DNA of 64,000 bases from Limnoperna fortunei. Taxonomy: Eukaryota > Mollusca > Bivalvia > Mytilida > Modiolidae. This document shows positions 26,415 through 37,342 of this stretch, in pieces (positions within the stretch are counted from its first letter, which is position 1; each line of letters starts with the position of its first letter). The translations under genes were made by a program, and so were the position numbers. The DNA lies in NCBI GenBank assembly GCA_944474755.1, contig OX104118.1:67771575-67835574 (forward strand), given 5' to 3'. The notes beneath the pieces were generated by a model. It did no database searches. It worked only from the letters and a program-made list of their open reading frames with translations, and was not told where the DNA came from.

Positions 26415-29400
26415 TGACCTTTTTATTGTTTCAGTGTATGCTACGTCTCACCAATAAAGATATACATCAAAATTATAATTGGTTCTCTACGGAGTTATTT
26501 GTAAAACAAACAACAGTACAACAGCTCATCAGATTGAGCATTATTAGTTATTTTCTCAAACCTATAAAAGACTTACGTTCGTAAAGCTTTGAAGAATCTA
26601 CCAGAAAAATGACACGAGCAAAAATCTCACGTTGTAATTGCTATCTAGTCGTTTTCAGATTTAAGGTGTTTTGGTTTACAACGCTCTTAAAACGATAGTT
26701 TTTATGTAATATGACTATGTTACATAACAATGTCAAGTTTGCAGAATACGTCTTATCCAACTCTGCAAACAATTCGCCACAGCGACAGACAGGAATAAGT
26801 GCGTATGGTCGTGCCAAGACCATAAACAAATCGGTTTCGGGATTTCCAGCTTCACGAGTGGAATAACATTTTAATAGCATGCCGAAAATTGGAGGAAATG
26901 GTATTGTGTGTGTGATCAGCCACCAAAGCTGGTGTTGGACACAAATGATGCTCACCTAAAATATCTAGATCATCTTGTTGCGGAATCGTTTACGCAAAAA
27001 TGGTTTGGTTTAGAACTACGCGTGCATGCAATTTAATTAACTTTTGAAGACAAAAAATAATCGCCCATAAGACGTAAAAATATTTTGACCTTAAAGAACC
27101 TGTTAGTTCCTTTTTCCATCAGTATATACGCACAATAATAGTCAGTTGGTCGATACATTTCTTATACGAAGTTAATTCCTATTGTGTTCTCTGTTATACA
27201 ATAGTTTTCTGATGAGAATCACTAAACAACATTTTATATAACCGTCATTTATTCATTCATGTTTTATATCGAATGATCCGTCGTGCGGTTAATGAATGTA
27301 TAGTTTCAAATGGTTCCGGTCAACCAAAAGACTTGACACAATCCAGTGATTAATTACATAACACAAACCGATGAAAAAAAACGATGTCTGATTCTTCTGC
27401 AAATCAGAAGACAATTTCGACTGCTAATAAAAAACGCTATGTATATATCACATCAATGCACATCCCTCATCGTTTATGGTTTGTAGAGTTTTATCTTAAC
27501 AAGACACAAGAGGAAAAATGATATGCTGAATTACGATTTTTCAAAAGTTGCTTTCATTCAACGTTAACAAAAATCATCCATTACGGGTGATTATATTGAG
27601 AGTTGCAAATCTTCTTTTTAGCCTACCGTTATGATAAAGTGGCAAAACTCTATAGTCACTTTTACAGTCACGATTTGCAACTATTGACTCTATCAAGTGT
27701 ATTTTGGGGATTTTAAAGACATACTACCATTTCAAACAATTAGTGAAAGAAACCACATCAAATGTTATCAAGAAATTTGATAATTTTATGTTATATAAGT
27801 TATGTTTGAAAAATGGGAAGTTATGGTACCGAGCACAGTGTTTGAATTGGAAACAGATGATTAACAAGATTGTTAGAAATATCAGAAAGCTTCCAAGAAC
27901 ATCAGAAAGAAGTCAGAAACATCAGATAGAAGTAAAAAAATAGAGTAATGTTAAGTACAAATATAATACCATATAAACAATGAATCGTTTGTAATACAGT
28001 TCATTTGCAATAGAAAAATCTGTACCATGTATACATTTTATGCATTCTATACATCTATTTGAAAGCTGGGTTTAGTTTGGCGCATAGTAAATTAGTCAAC
28101 GACATACGAGTAGCTGTGTATAGACCTAAATATTAAGGACAAAAGAATACAACCAAAATATTCAAAAACAAAGAGAAACACTTATTTATAAAAATGATGA
28201 CATAAACTCCATATAAGGGTACATCACGTTTGCTCTACGCCTGGCCTACTATTGCGTACATTTAAAGCACATAAAAAGCATGTTTTGATTGAAAACTTCA
28301 AGACTCAGTAGCCTTTTTAAGGTCAGTATCTTTAACAATGTAGCAGTATTAAAAATTTTTGAATTTTCACACTCTACCGTTGTCATACCAATAATTAGTC
28401 AAGACATTTCTTTGTCACAAATGATTCTAAATTATTAAATAAATACGCTTAAGATGAAATTTTTCTATTGTTAGACTTTTTAATATACAACAAATTTGTC
28501 ACGTTTTGGGGATCCGTTTTTCAATAGTCTATCAGCATTCTAGTAGGTGATAGATACTAATACGTTGACCGGTTTTTGTACTTTTGACATACCTTAAAAC
28601 CTACTGGAGAAAAATAGAAAAAAGACAGTGACCCACACCTTTTATTTCCCCTTTGCAATTTGGTGATGGCTTTTCACTGAACACGCTAATTTCTGTGACT
28701 TTGCCCATTTATTCTAATAAATTAAGCTTATAAATAAAAAATAAAACCGACACACTCAAGATGGACTTTTACAATTTTTTAAACAGACTAAGTAAAGCTA
28801 TACATAATCTCTATGACAAGACAAACGCGACACTGTTCACTTTCCTGTTCACCAGTAATATAAGGGTATTGTTTTTACACTTCACATATTCAATGTGCAA
28901 GTCTGAAAAGGATGTAGACGAACCAGTTTCTGTGGTTCGTAAGGAAGCCACGCAGCATATTGCGTGTTGTTAATTGAAAGAACATCGTATATATATATAT
29001 ATATATATCTGTGGGTAAAATCATAGGACCTAACTTGTGCTGAATGGACCTGGACATTGACTTCATTAAAATTAATTTTTGACTATGTTATTATGACATG
29101 AAATATGACATTTTGTATAGTTGTTTGTTGAATGTTTAACAAGGATCCCAAAGCAATAATAGTAAATACATGGTATCCTTTGTTAGTCGATACAAATTAA
29201 ATACAAATTTGATTATTTTTCATGACCCAATGTTATGCTATATTTAACTGCTATCTTCTTGTCTTTAATAAGACGTGGAAGAATTTCAGTTTCATAAGAA
29301 TAAATTTAAGTAAAACAAGAAAATATTAACACTTATGCTGCTTTAAACGTGGCACCGAATAATCAACATAATTTTATAGTCTTATTACAAAGGAATTGAG

Positions 29401-30400
29401 TTAATAAAAAGACAACAGTCGCTATGGTATTACTACTGAAATGATATTTGAATACACGCAAAACAAATGCCCAATAGAAAAGCTGTACGAGTTTATTTGC
29501 TTGTTGACGACACATACACACAAACCACTTTCCTTATTACATACATAAGCAACAAGTACCGTAACTATATCCTACTTGGCTCTACAAAGACTAGCATTAA
29601 AATGTAATCTTAGTTTAGCCACATCAATGTTTGGAACACATACATAAATTCCAAGATAAATTCCTATCAATCAGCTGTTGAATGCACGCGTTAAAACAGA
29701 CAACACAATGGTGGTTGACCGCAAACAGAGTTGTAGGCGAAACAATTAAGGAAGGTAGGTAAAATTACTACATCCTTTGTTTCTAAAGTTAATAACAATG
29801 GATATCAAATTCACAATGTGTATTAAGTATAGTGACCGTTGGTCGTGTACAATACTTCCCCCTTGTCAATGCGACAAATAATAACAAAGATGAAATTGTT
29901 AACGTTTGATGAATCTTGCGGTCAAGTTGTACCATGCCGTCATGTTACGGGCCCATGTTTTACTCTAGTTTTCATTGTCACATGAGTATGTCAGCATGAT
30001 CGGCGCCTCTACAAAACACGTGACAATGATTCAGGGCTTTGAATAAATGCGATAGTGTCATTTTAACACGTTTTTTCAATAATATTTAACTACCTTTGAT
30101 TTTTTTTGGATGAATAAACAACAATAAATGTCATTTTTAGTTTTTAGAAAATGGCTGAGTTGAATTTTGACATTTCGATGAAAATCAACAAAATAGTTTA
30201 AAAAACTGAAAGGTGAAAACTATGAAAATAAAAGTTGAAAGCAATATATATGTAGAATTACTGGTACAGTGACGAGCTTGTGTAAGCGAGAATGTAGCAA
30301 GTTACCAGAAAGATAAGCTGCTGTGCATTCCACCTCGGAATAATAATGTTGTTTACTAAAGCTAAAGATTATTATTAACATTTGAATACATTAATTGTAC
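26415..30400. other. Non-coding stretch
   Basis: No gene is recognised. A 104-codon minus frame at 26641-26955 has no identifiable domain. An AT microsatellite lies at about 28989-29008. A small inverted repeat ('agttgcaaatc') lies at about 27601-27690. Confidence 0.4.
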
Positions 30401-30410
30401 ATAATTATGC

Positions 30411-30535
30411 CTCCCAAACGAAGTTTTCTTTTTCTTTTTTTTTCTTTCTAACATTATTTCGAACAAATCTTTGACCTGAAATTATGCAATCTACTTTTTA
30501 AAATTTTCAAACTTAATTTGAGCTTCGTTTGGGAG
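30411..30535. repeat. Inverted repeat with 13-bp exact arms
   Basis: 'ctcccaaacgaag' (30411-30423) and its reverse complement (30523-30535) enclose ~100 bp including a pyrimidine run. It could be a tiny MITE. No target duplication was found. Confidence 0.55.
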
Positions 30536-30810
30536 ACATTTGTGTTGGCGTCTTAACACAGTTATTACTAGCGCAAATGTACAACAGCGTACCACATGTA
30601 TGTGAATATTTTGTAAAAATTACAATCGGCAAACAAACAGGAAAAATGTCAACGATAAGTTCGTTTTAAATTATTCTTACTTTCACCAAGTGGGAGTATT
30701 TATTGTAATTTTAAACTTAATTAAATTATTGTATTGCCTTCAACACTAGTGGTGGCACAAAAAACACGTCCGTATATTTTGTTTGTAACACAACACAATC
30801 CCTTCCTCTC

Positions 30811-30823
30811 CAAAGTTACGTTT
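30811..30823. repeat. SINE target duplication, left copy
   Basis: 'caaagttacgttt' matches 'caaagtaacgttt' at 30998-31010 in 12 of 13 bases. Confidence 0.7.
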
Positions 30824-30997
30824 TGTTTGTTTGTTTGAATGATGTTTAACGCCATTTTCAGCAATTTTTCAGCTATATCATGGCGTCCAGTTTTTATTGG
30901 AGGAGGAAGCCGAAGTACCCGGAGTAAACCCCCGACCTGCGGTAGGAAAACTGGCAAACCTTGTCAATTAGGATTGGAGTCGAGTACACTCTGCCCG
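30824..30997 (-). mobile_element. 5'-truncated SINE copy, minus strand
   Basis: The tail 'gtttgtttgtttgaat' leads into 'caatttttcagctat', 'catggcgtcc', 'agtacccgg', 'acccccgacctgcgg' and 'attggagtcgagtacac'. These are shared in order with the fuller copy at 48350-48610. The tRNA-like head is missing. A 13-bp duplication flanks the copy. Confidence 0.8.
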
Positions 30998-31010
30998 CAA
31001 AGTAACGTTT
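30998..31010. repeat. SINE target duplication, right copy
   Basis: Matches 30811-30823 with one mismatch. Confidence 0.7.
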
Positions 31011-31255
31011 AAATTGAGATATGTACACTCTATAACACAGTGTTTAATGTTGCTGTCCCGGATGGAGAACTAGACATATAGAAAACTAACTATATCAGTT
31101 TTGTTACTGTTTATGGTTGTGTTGTCAATTTCAAGAAACAGACCAATGTAACAAGCAGTACTTTAACTGTTGGCAGTCATCTTTAATTCCCAACATAGCA
31201 AAGTGATAACATCTGTACCGTACTTAAAACTCTGAAAACTGACTTGGATTGAATG

Positions 31256-31276
31256 ACAGTCTATACTAACATGGCG
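31256..31276 (+). repeat. Orphan copy of the TIR core of the 24785-26407 element
   Basis: 'gacagtctatactaac' here matches 16 contiguous bases of the 33-bp TIR of the 24785-26407 element. No partner terminus is seen nearby, so this may be a relic end or coincidence. Confidence 0.4.
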
Positions 31277-31413
31277 GACAGAGATGGACGGATGTTACTT
31301 GCTGAGGTCAGTTTTTGATTAAGTGATGCTTTGTGAACATGCAAACGAACATCTTTGGTTGAGAATGTATCATTATGAATAGTGCAACTATTTATTTGAA
31401 GAAATACTAATGC

Positions 31414-32544
31414 ATGGGGCGAAAAAATAAGAGAAAAAGACTTAACATATCAAACACATCATCAAATATGTCGAACACACCGCGAGGAAATTTAACATTT
31501 GCTATTCACAGTGCCAATGAGACTCTCTATGGCCCAACGCCCTATCTACAAAGTGCATCTCCAATTAATGCGATTAATGCGTTTAACCCAAATGTGCAAG
31601 TTCTGCAACCAAATCAATTAGGACCACAGTGTCAATCATCCACCCCAATACACAATTTACAGTCGAGTGCGCCGCCATTACAGTTAAATACAGCCCAAGG
31701 TCATGGTCAATTCCCACAAATGTCAACAATGCAACCCATAGAAAATATAGGGAATATATTACATGATATCCAAAATAGACTCGTAAAATTAAATCTGCTG
31801 GATAGTATCTCTGACAGACTGAGAAATATAGAACTGAGATTTGAAACAGTCGAAAATGAAATTGCTTATCTTAAAAGATCAGTCACAGATCATCAGAAAT
31901 GTTTTGAATCAAATGAACAGGACATGAGAGGTTTTCATACAAGACTAAAAGAGCTCGAAAATGCTAGGGGAGAATTGGAACACATGACACAATCGATGCA
32001 TGAATCTCTACTTGATCACCAAACGAGGTCCATGAAGTACAATCTGATTTTTGAAAATATTCCAGTAAATGCGACAGCACCTGAAAATACCGAAAATGTT
32101 TTGACCAATTTCATAAGAGATAATCTGAAACTCACAGACAAAATTTATTTCCAGAATGTTCATCGACTGAAACAGCGTAGAGATAGGAAACCACCGTCTA
32201 TAGTCGCCAGATTTTTATATAACGATGACAAGGAAAGAGTTTTGAACGCCGCAAAAACAGAATTACCCGGAAAACCGTACAAAATTTATCAACAGTACCC
32301 ACAAGAAGTTTATAATCGACGTCGTGAGCTTCTACCTATTATGAAAGGATTTAGGGACCAGAATCAGCGTGCGTATATCGTCAGAGATAAATTATACGTC
32401 AACGGAAGACCGTACAATCCGGACAATAGAGATCAACATAGACACTTTGAGAATGTGCATAGAATGCAACAAGAAGAGCTTCATGCGAATTCGAACACTC
32501 AAAATCGTACTCAGGAAGACCAACGACGGGTCCACTTTCAATAG
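31414..32544 (+). CDS. LINE ORF1: nucleic-acid-binding protein
   Basis: The 376-residue protein is expected to coat the element RNA in a ribonucleoprotein. The N-terminus is basic (MGRKNKRKRL), followed by a Gln/Asn/Pro-rich stretch to about residue 110. A predicted coiled coil runs about 110-200 (IRNIELRFETVENEIAYLK-type heptads). An L1-ORF1-like RRM starts near residue 209 (NLIFENIPV ... VHRLKQRR ... SIVARF), and a basic C-terminal domain follows (YNRRRELLPIMKGFR). It ends in TAG at 32542-32544. The downstream ORF2 frame is the same frame and opens directly after this stop. There is no CCHC knuckle. Confidence 0.85.
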   Translation: MGRKNKRKRLNISNTSSNMSNTPRGNLTFAIHSANETLYGPTPYLQSASPINAINAFNPNVQVLQPNQLGPQCQSSTPIHNLQSSAPPLQLNTAQGHGQFPQMSTMQPIENIGNILHDIQNRLVKLNLLDSISDRLRNIELRFETVENEIAYLKRSVTDHQKCFESNEQDMRGFHTRLKELENARGELEHMTQSMHESLLDHQTRSMKYNLIFENIPVNATAPENTENVLTNFIRDNLKLTDKIYFQNVHRLKQRRDRKPPSIVARFLYNDDKERVLNAAKTELPGKPYKIYQQYPQEVYNRRRELLPIMKGFRDQNQRAYIVRDKLYVNGRPYNPDNRDQHRHFENVHRMQQEELHANSNTQNRTQEDQRRVHFQ

Positions 32545-35500
32545 GACAAGAGGCATGGAGATGCTAGTCAGGAAAATCAGAACATTAACTTAAATAAAGA
32601 TGCAATTAACAATATATTAAACATATGTTGTCTTAATATCTGTGGTTTAATGTCTAAATTAAGAAATCCCGATTTCTTAAATTTTATAGAATCATATGAT
32701 ATATTGATTTTTCAAGAGACTAAAACTGATAAATATGACCACATTACACTTCCAAAAGGTTTTAGCTTTAAGATAAAACACAGAAATAATTGTAAAAAAA
32801 AATCAGGTGGTATTATGATAATCTACAAAAAAAGTTTAACTAAATATATTAATTTTTTGGAGACGAAGTCTGAATTTGTCCAATGGATGAAAATTGATAA
32901 AACATTGTTTAACGTGGATAAAAATTTGTTAATGGGTTGTGTATATATTCCCCCAGAAAATACTAATTATTCGTCACCAGATGCATTTAATGAAATAGAA
33001 AATGAAATGTTTGATATTGTAAATAAAGATGACTTCATTGCATTTTTAGGGGATTATAATGCTAAGACTGGAGAGTTATTAGACTATGTTCAAACTGATA
33101 AGTCAATTTTAGATTTATTTGACCTAGAAAATGAAATTGATCTTGTAAAATTTATGTATGACTATGAAAACTTACCAAAAGTTGGTGTTTCTTTAAGTAG
33201 AAAAAGTTCGTGTACAGGTCGAGTAAATACATACGGTCACATGCTCTTAGATCTTTGTAGGAAAAATAATTTGTATATAGTTAATGGTAGAGTTGGTCAT
33301 GATAAATTTAAGGGAGAGTGTACAAGTGGGAATGTAACGCTAATAGATTATTTTTTGGCATCTTCTAACTTATTTCCTTTTATTTCTGATTTTGAAATTA
33401 AAGATTTTTCACCCTTGCTTTCGGATGTTCACAAGCAGCTACACGTTACGCTCAGTTTGAAGAATGTTAATCGAGACACTGATGGTTTCACATATTCCGA
33501 GAATAATAAAAAGAATACGCGTTCAAAACCTTGGTCAAAAGAAAAGTCTGGAGAATATGTAGAATGTTTCTTATCAAATATTAATTTGGAGAAAATACGC
33601 GTTTCAGTTGACAAACTTGGCATTAAATCAGAAAACCACGAAACAATCGGAAGAGATGAAATTGATACTGTTGTTTCTGATATAGGTATATTATATGATG
33701 ATACAGCTAAAACGATATTTGGTATTAGAAAACAAAAATGTGACAACTACGCGAATAGTACATGTGGTCATTCTGACACCCCGTGGTTTAATCGAGATTG
33801 TAAAGAAAAAAGAAAGGCATTTCACTATGCCAAAAAGAAATATAGCGTTCATAAAGATTTAGATAACAAAAATCTTATGAAACTAGCAAGCAAAGAATAT
33901 AAGCAACAACTTAACCAAGCGTTTAATATGTTCCAAAGTCAGAAAATCTCTGAAATAAAAAATGCGTCAAGGAATGACCCCAAAAAGTTTTGGGATATTC
34001 TTAGACGTTGTACTAATGCGCCGAAGTCTAGCGTTGAAGTTCCTCTTGGTGAGTTATATGAATACTTCAAAAATATCAACCGCGGAGATGGCGCTCCGTT
34101 GGAACTTAATATGAACGAAAATCAATTTATTCCGGAAATGACCGATCGTTATCTTAACTGTGCTATAACAGTAAATGAAATAGAAAAGGTCGTCAAAAAT
34201 CTGTCGAATAATAAATCGGCAGGTCCGGATCATATTATAAATGAATTTATAAAGGAAACTTTCGTAATTATGCTTCCCATATATCTTAAACTTTTTAATG
34301 TAATATTTGATACTGGAATAGTTCCAGAAGCATGGACACTAGGAGTAATTTATCCCATTTATAAAAATAAGGGTGATCCAAAAGACCCTAGTAATTATCG
34401 ACCGATAAGCTTAGTGAGCTGCCTTAGCAAGGTTTTTACTGGAATACTAAATAATAGACTTACTTTGTTTTCGGAAGAAACTAAACTTATATCTGATTCT
34501 CAAAGTGGATTTAGAAAATTACATTCCACAGTAGACAATATTTTTATTTTGAACTCCCTGATTGATTTGTATTTAGCAAAAAAGAAAAAATTGTATTGTA
34601 CATTTGTTGATTTTAGTAAAGCTTTTGATAAGATAGATAGAATTGGTTTATGGTCAAAAATGTTAAATAATAATATAAATGGAAAATGTTTCACCATTGT
34701 AAGAAATATGTACCAAAATATTAAATCCTGTGTTTGTAAAGAAGGGAACTATTCAGATTTTTTCGCATGTGAAATGGGGGTTCGCCAAGGAGAGAGTTTG
34801 TCTCCTTTATTATTCGCTATATTTATTAATGACTTAGAGACTTATCTAGAGTCTCTGGGTGGCTCACCTCTTGGTATGATCGAAACTCTGTCAGTAGATC
34901 ATTTACAAATTTATTTAAAAATTTTCCTCTTATTATATGCGGATGATACAATACTTTTATCAGAGTCTTTAGATGGTATGCAGAGAATATTGAATATTTT
35001 TGATGATTACTGTAAAACATGGAAACTAGAAGTTAATACTTCCAAAACAAAAGTTATTATTTTTTCTAAGCAAAAATTTGTTCCTGAAATAAAATTAATC
35101 CTTAATGGTGTTGCATTAGATTATGTAGATTCATATTCTTATTTAGGAGTTTTGTTTCATTACAATGGCAGATTTTTAGCGGCCAAAAAGAAATTAATTG
35201 AACAAGCACAGAAAGCATTATATGCAGTATACTACAAAATAAGAAACTTAAAGCTGCCAATAGATCTTCAATTAAAAATTTTTGATTCGTTGGTAACGCC
35301 TATTCTTTTATATGGAAGTGAAGTTATGGGAATAGAGAAGTATGATAATATTGAAAAGGTTCATCTGCAATTCATGAAAAGAATATTGGGAGTGAGAATT
35401 TCAACTCCTAATTTTTTTGTGTATGGAGAACTGGGCCGGTATCCACTGAATATAAATATAAGAATAAAAATGTTATGCTTTTGGGCAAGATTGTTAGAAT

Positions 35501-35613
35501 CGGATAAATTATCATCAAAAATTTACAAGTTGATATATAATCTGCATATAGAAGAAAGGTTTAAATCAAAATTTATTGAATCAATTTCAAACATACTTAG
35601 TGAAACAGGGTAA
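32545..35613 (+). CDS. LINE ORF2: endonuclease and reverse transcriptase (same frame as ORF1)
   Basis: This protein carries out target nicking and target-primed reverse transcription. The frame is open from the codon after the ORF1 TAG. The first ATG is at 32650, but the domain starts upstream of it, since LNICCLNICGL precedes that Met, so initiation at 32650 would clip the first EN strand. EN motifs are FQETKTD, GCVYIPPEN, GDYNAKTG, DYFLAS and SDVH. RT motifs are NYRPISLVS, SGFRKLHST, FVDFSKAFDKI, GVRQGESLSPLLF and YADDTIL (34936-34956), then YSYLGVL. The stop TAA at 35611-35613 comes before the C-terminal finger found in the next segment, so this copy is probably broken here. It is a CR1/Jockey/I-range element; the clade is unresolved. 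Confidence 0.88.
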   Translation, partial: DKRHGDASQENQNINLNKDAINNILNICCLNICGLMSKLRNPDFLNFIESYDILIFQETKTDKYDHITLPKGFSFKIKHRNNCKKKSGGIMIIYKKSLTKYINFLETKSEFVQWMKIDKTLFNVDKNLLMGCVYIPPENTNYSSPDAFNEIENEMFDIVNKDDFIAFLGDYNAKTGELLDYVQTDKSILDLFDLENEIDLVKFMYDYENLPKVGVSLSRKSSCTGRVNTYGHMLLDLCRKNNLYIVNGRVGHDKFKGECTSGNVTLIDYFLASSNLFPFISDFEIKDFSPLLSDVHKQLHVTLSLKNVNRDTDGFTYSENNKKNTRSKPWSKEKSGEYVECFLSNINLEKIRVSVDKLGIKSENHETIGRDEIDTVVSDIGILYDDTAKTIFGIRKQKCDNYANSTCGHSDTPWFNRDCKEKRKAFHYAKKKYSVHKDLDNKNLMKLASKEYKQQLNQAFNMFQSQKISEIKNASRNDPKKFWDILRRCTNAPKSSVEVPLGELYEYFKNINRGDGAPLELNMNENQFIPEMTDRYLNCAITVNEIEKVVKNLSNNKSAGPDHIINEFIKETFVIMLPIYLKLFNVIFDTGIVPEAWTLGVIYPIYKNKGDPKDPSNYRPISLVSCLSKVFTGILNNRLTLFSEETKLISDSQSGFRKLHSTVDNIFILNSLIDLYLAKKKKLYCTFVDFSKAFDKIDRIGLWSKMLNNNINGKCFTIVRNMYQNIKSCVCKEGNYSDFFACEMGVRQGESLSPLLFAIFINDLETYLESLGGSPLGMIETLSVDHLQIYLKIFLLLYADDTILLSESLDGMQRILNIFDDYCKTWKLEVNTSKTKVIIFSKQKFVPEIKLILNGVALDYVDSYSYLGVLFHYNGRFLAAKKKLIEQAQKALYAVYYKIRNLKLPIDLQLKIFDSLVTPILLYGSEVMGIEKYDNIEKVHLQFMKRILGVRISTPNFFVYGELGRYPLNINIRIKMLCFWARLLESDKLSSKIYKLIYNLHIEERFKSKFIESISNILSETG

Positions 35614-36114
35614 AACTTTGTATTTTTGAATCAGTTACCAGTTAATCCAAATTGGATAAAAGTAAATGTCAAACAAATTCTTATTGATCAGTTTATTCAA
35701 AAATGGCGTGCTGGAATAGCAAATTCTTCCAGAGGATACTTTTATACTATTTTTAAGCAAGATCTAACTCTGGAAAATTACTTATTGCGTTTATCTGAAT
35801 CTCAGAGACGATATATTACTAAATTTAGACTTAGTAATTTTAAATTACCGATTGAAACTGGTAGATGGTTTAAAGTAGCAAAAAATGATAGAAAGTGTCA
35901 CAAATGTCAAGAAGAATCAATAGGTGATGAATTTCATTACTTGTTCATGTGTTCTAATCAAGAAATATTAAATCTTAGATTAAAATATATACCGATATAT
36001 TATATCAGAAATCCAAGTATAGAAAAAATGGCGGGCATGTTTAATTTATATAATACTAAACTGTTACAAAATTTGTCACATTTTCTCAAAGATTTGAGTA
36101 AAATTTTTGATTGA
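35614..36114 (+). pseudogene. C-terminal segment of LINE ORF2 after an in-frame TAA
   Basis: In the same frame as ORF2, immediately after the TAA at 35611-35613, 166 codons stay open to the stop at 36112-36114. The segment contains the C-x2-C..H..C finger (CHKCQEE...HYLFMC), equivalent to CLVC...HFLLHC near the C-terminus of the other LINE in this window. A single nonsense change therefore separates it from the rest of ORF2. Confidence 0.85.
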
Positions 36115-36270
36115 TATTGTGTACCATCTCTGTCTAACTGTTTTTTCCCATTTCAATATGTACTTTATGTATTATTATTACTTTGTTTAATATGATTATT
36201 ATATACTTTGTATTGTATTCTCATGTTGCACTCTGTGCCTGAGTTAAAATAAAATACTTGAATACTTGAA

Positions 36271-37030
36271 ACAAAAACACAAGACAAGCAAACATCGTCT
36301 TGGCTAGAAGCCATCCAATAACAAGCACAATGCTATATTGTGGCACTAATAAAGTTTTAAATTACAAAGAAAAGCAGAATTATCAATACAAGAAAAGAAT
36401 GGTGCAGGACAAACATTTGTAGGCAAAAAAATAGAAAACAGTCAGAAACTCAGTTTACGATAAAGGTGGTAAACATAAACACTTAGAAAACCAGCATGTG
36501 AACTCAAAATTGATGTGTGTGCACCAACCAAATGCTTGCAGAGTTCTACGTCATCATACGGTGACATCTGTATTGTATACAGTTGTTACTTTTTTAACAC
36601 AATATGATTTATGATGTGTTAATTTTTACAACATATCATTCTGGATAGTCACAAACGAATATTGTTTATATTACTCATTTATTATACAACTGGTTTTGTT
36701 TTAGTTATTTTTATCTTGGTAGAGGTTGTAGACACCATTATGACGAGGTTGAATTTTATATCAACCTCACAAATATAACGAAGTAAATATATAGAACAAA
36801 CAAACTTATGACTTATGACGTAATTTATATGTCTACATCAAGGATATTTACACGTTTCATTTCCTGAAGTTTCTAATTATTATAGCAATAAATAATATTT
36901 ATATTTAAATTATTGTAAAACCATAAACATAGGTGCTCCGGAAGGATAGGCAATTCGAACGACAAGACAAATTCGCATGTGCAACAGCAAAAAAGAAGAT
37001 AAAGAAAAACGGGATATGCATCTTATCACT
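36271..37030. other. Non-coding AT-rich stretch after LINE
   Basis: No gene or further element is recognised. Confidence 0.45.
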
Positions 37031-37035
37031 TCTTG

Positions 37036-37337
37036 CAGTGGCGGATCCAGAGGGGGGGGGGGGTCCGAACCCCCCCCCCTTTCGTTTTGACAAGCATGGG
37101 GTCTGGACCCCTGCTTTTGTGTTGGCAGTAAAATGACATTTTAACGGACATGTTTTAGGTGTCAGGAAATCGTCAGAATGCAGGATTTTACACCATTTCG
37201 TTCAGAGCTTCTGGGGGCCTTAAGCGTTACCCCAGACCCCCTGCCGTAATACGACCTCTGCGAGGTCGGCATGGTGGCCAAAGGCCACCATGACAAATTT
37301 GGACCCCCCCTTTCATTTGAGGCTGCATCCGCCCCTG
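37036..37337. mobile_element. 302-bp non-autonomous TIR element with G/C homopolymer ends
   Basis: The left end is 'cagtggcggatccag' and the right-end reverse complement is 'caggggcggatgcag' (13 of 15 match). A run of G then C (37051-37080) lies inside the left end, and a matching 'gggggggtcc' run lies on the other side. The exact 5-bp 'tcttg' flanks both ends (37031-37035, 37338-37342). There is no ORF of substance. Likely a MITE; the superfamily is unknown. Confidence 0.65.
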
Positions 37338-37342
37338 TCTTG

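Larger units (their letters stand above)
31277..36270 (+). mobile_element. Non-LTR retrotransposon (LINE) with ORF1 and ORF2, plus strand
   Basis: The element contains an ORF1 with coiled-coil/RRM-like features (31414-32544), an EN-RT ORF2 (32545-35613) and a same-frame C-terminal extension (35614-36114). A short AT-rich 3' UTR ends in the repeat 'tacttgaatacttgaa' (36255-36270). The 5' boundary is not defined; the left coordinate is an estimate. No target duplication was found. Confidence 0.85.

Noticed and set aside
26641..26955. 104-codon minus-strand frame
   Set aside because: No domain, signal peptide or splice support; composition fits a chance frame.
36155..36270. Long poly(A) tail for the plus-strand LINE
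   Set aside because: The 3' end is a short 8-mer repeat (tacttgaa) and not a poly(A) run.
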